A DNA stretch of 24,044 nucleotides from Victivallis vadensis. Its GTDB lineage: Bacteria; Verrucomicrobiota; Lentisphaeria; Victivallales; GWF2-50-93. The DNA is taken from assembly GCA_020718525.1 (NCBI GenBank), contig DYRX01000027.1, positions 1 through 24,044 on the forward strand, read 5' to 3'. Position 1 is the stretch's first letter. Each line of letters begins with the position of its first letter. The notes under the pieces were generated by a model. The model did no database searches and was not told where the DNA came from. It saw only the letters and a list, made by a program, of their open reading frames with translations. Shown one piece after another: positions 13,031 through 19,718 of the stretch. The translations under genes were made by a program, and so were the position numbers.

Positions 13031-16003
13031 ATGATTTCGAGAATTGAAATATCCCCTGTCAGAAGCTGGGGTGATCCGAGAGGAGATTCCGTCGCCCGCA
13101 AAATCCGCGATTTTCTCGGTTTGGATCTTCAAAAAGTCCTTAGCCGGGATGTATATACCGTCTCCGCCGAACTGAAAGATCCACAGATAAGAAAAATCGC
13201 CGAGGAGCTTGCAAGCCCGGTCTTGCAGACTTCCGCAGTGGGCAAGGCGTCTGGTGAAGATTTCGACTGGCTTGTCAGAATCGGATTTCTTCCGGGCGTG
13301 ACGGATAATGTAGGGAGAACTGCCGCCGAAGCGATAGGAGACATCATCGGCAGAAAACTGCGTCCGGACGAACATGTCTTCAGCTCCATTGAATACCTGA
13401 TAAGTGCCAAGAACCTCTCGAGATCGGAAATAGAGAAGATATCCTGGGAAATTTTGGCGAACAGGCTGATTGAAAGCGTCCTGGTCTTGTCCGCGAAGGA
13501 CTTCGCAAAATCAGGCGTCCCCCACAACACCCCGTTCATGCCGGAATCGTCCGGAGGGACTCTCCGTGAAATTGATCTGGAAGTTCCGGACGAGGAACTG
13601 CTCAGGATCAGCCGCGACGGTGTTCTCTCGCTCACTCTGGAGGAAATGAAGATCATCCAGTCCCATTACAGGAAAATTGGAGACAGATCCTCGCTTGGAC
13701 TCTCTCAAAAGCCTACTGATGTGGAGCTCGAAGTCCTTGCCCAGACCTGGTCCGAGCATTGCAAGCATAAGATATTCGACGCCGAGATTGACTACGAGGA
13801 CGAAAACGGCAAACGGACAAAGATCGTATCCTGCTTCAAGACATTCATAAAGCGGGGCGCGGAAAAGATAGCCGAAAAGAAAAAGGACTGGCTCGTCTCG
13901 GTATTCCACGACAACGCTGGCGTGATTTCGTTCAACTCCAGGAAGCATCTTGTCTATAAGGTTGAAACTCACAACAGCCCCTCCGCGCTCGACCCCTACG
14001 GCGGTGCAATCACTGGGATCGTCGGAGTCAACCGGGATCCCATGGGAACAGGACAGGGCGCGGATCTTCTTGCCAATGTCTGGGGCTACTGCCTGGCTTC
14101 TCCTTTCACGGAAAAGAATATGATTCCGGAAGGTCTTCACCACCCGAGACGCCTCCGCGATGGGATCCACAAAGGCGTCATTGACGGAGGAAATCAGAGC
14201 GGAATTCCATATGCACTCGGCTGGGAATATTTCGAGCCCAGATACATAGGCAAACCCCTCGTGTATTGCGGCACTGTCGGAACTCTCCCCGTAAAAATCG
14301 GAAAAACCAAGGGACATGAGAAAAAAATACTGCCAGGCGATCTCATAGTGATGGCAGGCGGACGGATCGGGAAGGACGGAATACATGGGGCGACATTTTC
14401 AAGCGAGGAGCTCAGGCAGGAAAGTCCCAGCCAGGCGGTGCAGATCGGCGATCCGATAACCCAGAAAAAACTGGGCGACTTCATCCGCGAGGCGCGCGAC
14501 CTCGGCCTCTACCGATTCATCACCGACAACGGCGCGGGCGGACTCTCCTCCAGCATTGGAGAAATGGCGCAGAACTCTGGAGGATGCCGCCTTGACCTCT
14601 CCAAGGCTCCGCTGAAGTATGCCGGACTCCAGCCCTGGGAAATCCTTCTCTCCGAAGCACAGGAAAGAATGTCATTCGCCGTCCCCCCGGAAAAAATCAA
14701 GCGCTTCAAGGTGCTTGCCGAGTCCCGCGATGTTGAAATCAGCGTCCTCGGAGAATTCACAAGCGATGGAAAATTCCATGTCCTCTTTGGCAAAAAAACT
14801 GTCGCATGCCTGGATATCGAATTCATGCACAAGGGACTGCCGCGCATGAAGCTGAAGGCGAAATGGATTCCTCCAAGGCACCGCAGTCCAGCATTCGCAT
14901 CGAGAAAGATCGGAAAGGATTTCCTCTCTCTGATTGCGTCGCTCAACATCTGCTCCAATGAATTCAAGGCAAGGCAGTATGACCACGAGGTCAAGGGACT
15001 CAGCGTGATCAAGCCCTTCATTGGAAAATTCAGGGATGTCGTGTCCGACGCGGTCGTCTTCATGGCAGAGCCCCTCTCGCGCGAAGGAGTCATACTGAGC
15101 TATGGCCTTGCCCCCTCCTACAGCGACATTGACTGCTACCACATGGTCGGAGCCTGCATTGACTCGGCTGTCAGAAGAATTCTCGCGGTCGGCGGCAAGC
15201 CCGACAGAATTGCCGGTCTCGACAACTTCTGCTGGCCGGATCCTGTAAAAAGTCCGGGAACTCCCGACGGCGAATACAAGCTGGCACAGCTTGTCAGAGC
15301 AAATCAGGCGCTCTACGACTATACCGTCGCCCTTGGCGTCCCATGCATATCCGGCAAGGACAGCATGAAGAACGACAGCACCAGAGGCGGCAGAAAAATT
15401 TCCATTCCTCCAACAATGCTTTTCAGCGCGATCAGCAAGATGGACGACATATCCAAGGCTCTAACGCTCGATCTCAAGAAAGAGGGCGACGAGATCTACG
15501 TGCTTGGCACGACGCTTCCTGAACTCGGTGGCAGCGAATACTTCAGACTCCTGGGTGCCGTGGGCGAAAATGTCCCCAAGCTTGATGCGAAATCCGCAAA
15601 AAAGGTTTATGCCAAAATTGCGGCATTGACCGATGCCCGCCTCCTTAACGCCCTCCACGCGCCCGCATTCGGCGGACTTGCCGCAGGATTCTCAAAAATG
15701 GCGGTCGCTGGCAGAATTGGAATGGACATTGATCTTTCAAAAATACCCTCGTCCGGATGCGCGACGCCGCATGAGATCCTATTTTCCGAATCGAACTCGA
15801 GATTTATTTTTTCGGCAGACCCGGCAAATGCAGGCAAAATAGAAAAGATTCTCAGAGGCATGCCATTCAATATAGTTGGTACAACGCGTGGAACGGAATG
15901 CATCCGGATCAGGGATGGAAAAGCCAGATATGAAGTCAAGCTCGGTGATCTGGTAGGAAGCTACAAAGATCCTTTGAAGGACTTAGGGGCTGTTGCGAAA
16001 TAA
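13031..16003 (+). CDS. purL: Phosphoribosylformylglycinamidine (FGAM) synthase, PurS-like plus PurL, without glutaminase
   Basis: The protein has 990 residues. It converts FGAR to FGAM with ATP and ammonia (fourth step of purine synthesis, cytoplasm). Residues 1 to about 200 are a PurS-like N-terminal region, followed by a linker and the two AIRS-type halves. Core motifs: TWSEHCKHKIF (239-249), ETHNSPSALDPYGGAITGI (312-330), GTGQGADLLANVW, DNGAGGLSSSIGEMA, and in the second half GLAPSYSDIDCYHMVGA and CISGKDSMKND. The length matches the class of about 1000 residues that needs a separate PurQ glutaminase; there is no C-terminal GATase domain and no purQ in the window. Ribosome binding site GAGGTG is 5 nt before the ATG, the same GAGGTGTTAGATG context as the kinase gene. 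It is transcribed alone and ends at a bidirectional terminator. Confidence 0.95.
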   Translation: MISRIEISPVRSWGDPRGDSVARKIRDFLGLDLQKVLSRDVYTVSAELKDPQIRKIAEELASPVLQTSAVGKASGEDFDWLVRIGFLPGVTDNVGRTAAEAIGDIIGRKLRPDEHVFSSIEYLISAKNLSRSEIEKISWEILANRLIESVLVLSAKDFAKSGVPHNTPFMPESSGGTLREIDLEVPDEELLRISRDGVLSLTLEEMKIIQSHYRKIGDRSSLGLSQKPTDVELEVLAQTWSEHCKHKIFDAEIDYEDENGKRTKIVSCFKTFIKRGAEKIAEKKKDWLVSVFHDNAGVISFNSRKHLVYKVETHNSPSALDPYGGAITGIVGVNRDPMGTGQGADLLANVWGYCLASPFTEKNMIPEGLHHPRRLRDGIHKGVIDGGNQSGIPYALGWEYFEPRYIGKPLVYCGTVGTLPVKIGKTKGHEKKILPGDLIVMAGGRIGKDGIHGATFSSEELRQESPSQAVQIGDPITQKKLGDFIREARDLGLYRFITDNGAGGLSSSIGEMAQNSGGCRLDLSKAPLKYAGLQPWEILLSEAQERMSFAVPPEKIKRFKVLAESRDVEISVLGEFTSDGKFHVLFGKKTVACLDIEFMHKGLPRMKLKAKWIPPRHRSPAFASRKIGKDFLSLIASLNICSNEFKARQYDHEVKGLSVIKPFIGKFRDVVSDAVVFMAEPLSREGVILSYGLAPSYSDIDCYHMVGACIDSAVRRILAVGGKPDRIAGLDNFCWPDPVKSPGTPDGEYKLAQLVRANQALYDYTVALGVPCISGKDSMKNDSTRGGRKISIPPTMLFSAISKMDDISKALTLDLKKEGDEIYVLGTTLPELGGSEYFRLLGAVGENVPKLDAKSAKKVYAKIAALTDARLLNALHAPAFGGLAAGFSKMAVAGRIGMDIDLSKIPSSGCATPHEILFSESNSRFIFSADPANAGKIEKILRGMPFNIVGTTRGTECIRIRDGKARYEVKLGDLVGSYKDPLKDLGAVAK

Positions 16004-16136
16004 CTTTGCCATTTGGCACGGGTGCCAGATTATCAATTTCATACATCTGAATCCGCGACATCGTAGCAATCTGCGAGATTTAATCGTATCTTCTTTGTAA
16101 TCAGGGAGTAAAAATCTCTATTTCTATTCCTTCCCC

Positions 16137-16165
16137 GATTTGACATGTGAAGATGAAAGTGGCAC
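16137..16165 (+). repeat. 29-nt exact direct repeat, copy 2
   Basis: Identical to 8447-8475. Here the next bases differ and the palindrome array does not follow, so the 29 nt are an independent repeat unit. Confidence 0.85.
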
Positions 16166-16228
16166 CCTTGTCAGGCTTTTTCAACCACTAACAACCAGGA
16201 CAAGGATCCACAGAGTACCAGGCGATAC

Positions 16229-16276
16229 TATAGTTTTTCAAGGAAAATAAATTCACAATTAAAATGAAAAACTATA
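16229..16276. repeat. Perfect 12-bp inverted repeat
   Basis: TATAGTTTTTCA (16229-16240) and TGAAAAACTATA (16265-16276), 24-nt loop, in the 406-nt spacer between purL and the kinase gene. The rest of that spacer holds the 29-nt repeat and a short TGGCA/TGCCA stem right after the purL stop (16014-16027), and no gene. Confidence 0.75.
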
Positions 16277-16345
16277 CCACTTATTCCCGAAGGTGCAAGC
16301 CGCGTCCCCGCAAAGAAAGGCATTGATGCAAATCCCTTTAAAAGC

Positions 16346-16372
16346 GGAAAGGCAGCATTGCACTGCCTTTCC
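16346..16372. terminator. Bidirectional terminator between purL and the kinase gene
   Basis: A 10-bp perfect stem GGAAAGGCAG / CTGCCTTTCC with a 7-nt loop. On the plus strand ATTTTTGG follows; on the minus strand GCTTTTAAA follows. It lies between convergent genes, 38 nt after the kinase stop. Confidence 0.75.
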
Positions 16373-16409
16373 ATTTTTGGGGGTATGTGGTGTTGGGGGT
16401 AAACTTAAA

Positions 16410-17462
16410 TCATGCGGCAAGCTCCCTGTAGTAGTCAAACATTTCCTTGCCCAATTCTTTGTATGTCTGATATCGGGAATTTGGAGATCTGTCAATCATT
16501 TTGTTTATGATTCTGATGATTTCGGGATCGGTTCTGTGGGGAAGTTTTCCAGCCACATTGTTGATTCTAAGCGAAACAACATGTTTCCCCACGAGCTGTC
16601 TGATGTCTTCCGCAGAATAATACGGCTGTTTGGCAATGAGATGGAAGAGAACCATGCCCATGCTGTATATCTCGCTGAACTGCCCCTCGGGCCTGCCAAT
16701 GATCCTCTCAGGCGGCATGTAATAGGGAGACCCCTGAATTTCATCGCCCTGCTTGTCGCTGTCCTCAATTTTGATTGCGAGTCCGAAATCTATGAGCTTG
16801 AGGTTGCCTTGTTTGTCTATGATTATATTCTGCGGCTTGAGATCTCTGTAAAGAAATCCGCAGTCGTAAATGTGCTGTTCAGCCGAAAGCAACTGCAAAA
16901 CCCATAGTAAGAGCTGTTTCAGCGGTCTTTGAGCGGGCGAATCTATGATTTGGTCGAGCCTTATTCCGTTTATGTATTCGTATGCGGCATAATACTCGCC
17001 ATCGTCTGATCCGTAGTCAAAAACTCTTGCTATATGCGGATGTCCACCAAATTTTGCGCCATTGAAGGCCTCATTCATAAGCTGGCAAATGAGGGAACGG
17101 TCAGCCTTCAAATCGCGGGGCAATATCTTAATTGCAAATTCTGCATCGGGATTTGCCTTGTGAAAGGCATGATATACACTGCCCATGCCACCTCCGCCAA
17201 GAGGTTCATAAAGCCAAAAATCCTTGATTTTTTGAGGAATGAAAACGGGCGAAGAACAAAGAGGACAATGAGATATGGAAAGTCTGTCCATTGAGGAAAA
17301 ATTGAAATCCCTGGCGCATTCGGGGCACCTGATCACTGATGACTCCAAAAGGCGCAGACAAGGCTTGGAGACTATCTTCTGAGTGCTTTCGTCATGCAAA
17401 GAAGACGAAAGCCCAGAGCCCCCAAGCTCTTCTTTTCTCTTGCTGAACAGTGAAAAAAGCAT
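16410..17462 (-). CDS. Serine/threonine protein kinase with N-terminal zinc ribbon
   Basis: The protein has 350 residues. Two CxxC knuckles (C46/C49 in RCPECARDF and C66/C69 in HCPLCSSPV) form a zinc ribbon. The kinase domain follows: Gly-rich loop LGGGGMGSVY (88-97), VAIK-type Lys112, catalytic loop YRDLKPQNIII (205-215, Asp207 and Asn212; the usual HRD His is Tyr), DFGLA (225-229), and activation-loop end GSPYYMPPE. The late D-x-W/Y-S-x-G motif is SEIYSMG (Glu for Asp). All catalytic residues are present, so it should be active. No membrane helix or sensor domain follows, unlike most PknB-type kinases; it is cytoplasmic, or anchored through partners. The start has GAGGTG 5 nt upstream. The VWA-protein gene lies upstream on the same strand, but a terminator and a 400-nt gap separate them. 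Confidence 0.93.
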   Translation of the reverse strand: MLFSLFSKRKEELGGSGLSSSLHDESTQKIVSKPCLRLLESSVIRCPECARDFNFSSMDRLSISHCPLCSSPVFIPQKIKDFWLYEPLGGGGMGSVYHAFHKANPDAEFAIKILPRDLKADRSLICQLMNEAFNGAKFGGHPHIARVFDYGSDDGEYYAAYEYINGIRLDQIIDSPAQRPLKQLLLWVLQLLSAEQHIYDCGFLYRDLKPQNIIIDKQGNLKLIDFGLAIKIEDSDKQGDEIQGSPYYMPPERIIGRPEGQFSEIYSMGMVLFHLIAKQPYYSAEDIRQLVGKHVVSLRINNVAGKLPHRTDPEIIRIINKMIDRSPNSRYQTYKELGKEMFDYYRELAA

Positions 17463-17572
17463 CTAACACCTCAGAGTTTTAACGAATTCGCATGTTTGTC
17501 TGAGCATTTTATATGCCAAAAGTAGAGATGCTGGGAAAAAAACTGAAATATTTTTTAAGTGCAAATGTAATG

Positions 17573-17797
17573 TTAATGCTGTACAGGTGCTAGTGGCTCC
17601 TTCCCGGTTTCAGGCGATGTCTGCGGCTTCTTGTCCATCACTCTGGTAGCTGTCCTGCGGGAAGGCATCACGGAGTCGTTCTCATCATCGAGCTGGACAT
17701 CTATGCTCATCCCGTAGTTCTTCTTGAAATTCTTCAATTTATAAAAATACCTTTTTTTGAAAAGATAGATTGATGATGCAAATTCCCAATAATCACA
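17573..17797 (-). pseudogene. Truncated gene fragment (3' end only) or very small ORF
   Basis: On the minus strand an open frame ending at TAA 17573 reads FCDYWEFASSIYLFKKRYFY, KLKNFKKNYGMSIDVQLDDE, then a charged tail rich in Ser, Thr and Pro, ending in PLAPVQH. The frame is protein-like but has no ATG until 17710; upstream it runs into the terminator hairpin of the VWA gene and a stop. From 17710 it would be a 45-residue protein without a clear ribosome binding site; a TTG at 17737 is another choice. It looks like the C-terminal piece of a gene whose 5' part has been lost. I do not recognise the family. Confidence 0.4.
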
Positions 17798-17826
17798 AAA
17801 ACGATTCCGTATTTTAGTACGGATTC
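17797..17826 (-). terminator. Intrinsic terminator of the VWA-protein gene
   Basis: Minus strand stem GAATCCGTA / TACGGAATC (17818-17826 with 17803-17811, perfect 9 bp, loop CTAAAA) followed by GTTTTTG. It is 38 nt after the VWA stop codon. Confidence 0.75.
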
Positions 17827-17832
17827 AGTAAA
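17817..17832 (+). repeat. 16-nt repeat GTACGGATTCAGTAAA, copy 1
   Basis: Exact copy of 23966-23981; it overlaps the VWA terminator arm. Confidence 0.6.
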
Positions 17833-17863
17833 CGAACTTAGTCTACTGATTACGTACGAGCTT

Positions 17864-19561
17864 TCATCTGTCGTCGAATGGCTTTCTTTTTTTAAGGAAC
17901 TTGTCGTAGTAGGATGTTTCAATTCCGAACTTTGCGGCGCTGTCATGTATCATCTTCATGAGAGTCTCAGAATAGTCGGCGGAAAGTCTGCTGTAAAGAT
18001 GGAATATGTATTGCCGCGCCCAGTCTTTTGCAAGTTCTGGACCGGCGTTTTCCGCCTCGTCCAAATTCCCCTTGAATACGATTTCCTGTCTGCGCCCAAG
18101 GCTGTCGAATCCGACGATTCTGACGCCGATCTCCTTGATGTCCAAATCGTGCTTTCCATAGAGGGAGAGCTTGCGGTTTCTGTAGAGGTGCGGAAGTTTT
18201 TTTGGAAATGTCGCTTCAGAGACGCGCCCCGAAATCTGGTAGTCCAGATCTCCTACAAGTATTTCCGAAACCTCAGTTATGAAATCGCGGACTCCGGAGC
18301 CGTCAGTCTGGGATTCTGCCGAACGCATTGACTCACCGCGGTTTCTGTAGGAAAGGAGGTCGAGAAGGAAGCTATTCGTTTTTTTTCCGGAACAGAATGA
18401 GTAGAGGCTTGTCGAGTCCTGATTCTCATTGGAGAAGGAATTTATAAGCTCACGGCTGTCAACGACTTCCCCGGAATTGACAAGTCCGTCAGAAAAGAGA
18501 AAAAGAAGCAGTGGGCGCTTGGAGTTTCCTTTAACAGAGTATGGTGCTCTTCTCCCGGCAAAAGGTCTGATGGCGGAAAATATGTTTGTCGAGCCACTGC
18601 GGGAAAGTTTAGACAGGAATTCCTCTGCCAATGCAATATTTTCCGGGCTTTTTTGCTTGAACGCTCCAAAAAGCGGTGCTTCCTTGTGGCTGAAGGCGAT
18701 GATTTCGAAGCCGTCCGAGGGCTTGAGCGCCCTGAGAGCGCCTGAAACACCGTTTCTAAACTCGTTTAGCCTGTCCGAAGAAATGCTTCCTGAAATGTCA
18801 ATGCAAAAAACCAGATCCTTTTGAAATGGAGGCATTTTGGCTGATTCCGACGGAATTATGTCAATCCTGAAAAATGCGCCCTCGTCTCCGAGATAGCGAA
18901 ATATTTTTATGCTCATTAGCTTTTCGATTTTGTCGGCGTCTTCCGCAGTTACAAGCCTGTCTGTAATTGCATATTTTGAAAGATCCTCAGGCATTGACGC
19001 CCTCATGCTCAGGGGAATGCCCGGGAGATTCCCGGTCAGCCCTGCGGAATCGCCTCCATCTCCGTCCCTATTCGAGCGCTTGCCCGACCCGTCTGCGGAT
19101 GCCTCTGCCTTGTCAATGTAGATTCTGTCGAAGAGAAGTCGGGAGTCTGGTAGCTTGTCTCCGTCAACGGCGAGGACTTCAATGTGGGAGCCGGATTTGG
19201 GTTTTGTCAATGGTGAAGTCGGAAATTCTGGAATTGTAGGCCGCATCCCGGGGGCGGAAAGAATTTTCTTTTCCTCCTGCAGGGGAAGAAGTGTCGTTAT
19301 GTCATCCTTTTTTTTGATTTCCGGCAATCCGAGCGGAGCAAGCTCTGCTCTTTTTTCCGAAGACCTGTCAGTTGTCTGATTCGCCGTCGGCGGCAACTCC
19401 ACGTTCCAGAGCCTGATCTGGCGCATCTGATTTCTGGGGGGATCCAGGAGCATGCTCGGGGACACCCGTATCCTTGAGCCAAGATAGATCAAGGCGAGAT
19501 GGAGAAGCAGAGAAAAAACGATTGACAGAAATATATAGAGAAATTGTGTATGTCTCTTCAA
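17864..19561 (-). CDS. Membrane-anchored VWA-domain protein
   Basis: The protein has 565 residues. A TonB-like N-terminus (helix 7-28, FLYIFLSIVFSLLLHLALIY) anchors it in the inner membrane; a Pro/Ser/Asp-rich region (40-200) follows; then a von Willebrand A domain at about 247-440 with a full MIDAS: DISGSIS (D255, S257, S259), T325 in SGSTNIF and D358 in LFSDGLVNSGE. The C-terminus (440-565) has a beta-rich and then helical part. MIDAS-bearing VWA domains bind metal-dependent protein ligands; the ligand is unknown. Start: the frame is closed by TAA 6 nt upstream, so TTG at 19561 is the first start able to keep the membrane helix, yet no ribosome binding site is seen; a start error or frameshift is possible. 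The neighbouring kinase may act with it, but that is inference. Confidence 0.82.
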   Translation of the reverse strand: MKRHTQFLYIFLSIVFSLLLHLALIYLGSRIRVSPSMLLDPPRNQMRQIRLWNVELPPTANQTTDRSSEKRAELAPLGLPEIKKKDDITTLLPLQEEKKILSAPGMRPTIPEFPTSPLTKPKSGSHIEVLAVDGDKLPDSRLLFDRIYIDKAEASADGSGKRSNRDGDGGDSAGLTGNLPGIPLSMRASMPEDLSKYAITDRLVTAEDADKIEKLMSIKIFRYLGDEGAFFRIDIIPSESAKMPPFQKDLVFCIDISGSISSDRLNEFRNGVSGALRALKPSDGFEIIAFSHKEAPLFGAFKQKSPENIALAEEFLSKLSRSGSTNIFSAIRPFAGRRAPYSVKGNSKRPLLLFLFSDGLVNSGEVVDSRELINSFSNENQDSTSLYSFCSGKKTNSFLLDLLSYRNRGESMRSAESQTDGSGVRDFITEVSEILVGDLDYQISGRVSEATFPKKLPHLYRNRKLSLYGKHDLDIKEIGVRIVGFDSLGRRQEIVFKGNLDEAENAGPELAKDWARQYIFHLYSRLSADYSETLMKMIHDSAAKFGIETSYYDKFLKKRKPFDDR

Positions 19562-19645
19562 ATTTTAAACCATTCGCTGTTTATGGATGCGACAATATAA
19601 ACCCTGTTCGGAATAATGCATCGTCAGATTTAAGGGAGCTGAAAA

Positions 19646-19690
19646 AGAAAAACAAAAAGCGGCGCGACGCCTTTCCGGCATCGCGCCGCT
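19646..19690 (-). terminator. Strong intrinsic terminator of hppA
   Basis: AGCGGCGCGA (19658-19667) pairs perfectly with TCGCGCCGCT (19681-19690), and an inner GCC/GGC adds three pairs. On the minus strand TTTTTGTTTTTC follows. It lies 29 nt after the hppA stop. Confidence 0.92.
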
Positions 19691-19718
19691 CGCTAGAGCC
19701 TTCAGAACTCTGCCATGC

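Noticed and set aside
13511..14386. 291-residue minus-strand ORF inside purL
   Set aside because: Antisense shadow of a fully conserved purL region; no ribosome binding site or recognisable domain.
16014..16027. Stem TGGCA/TGCCA right after purL as terminator
   Set aside because: Only 5 bp and no T-run; the 10-bp stem at 16346-16372 is the better terminator.
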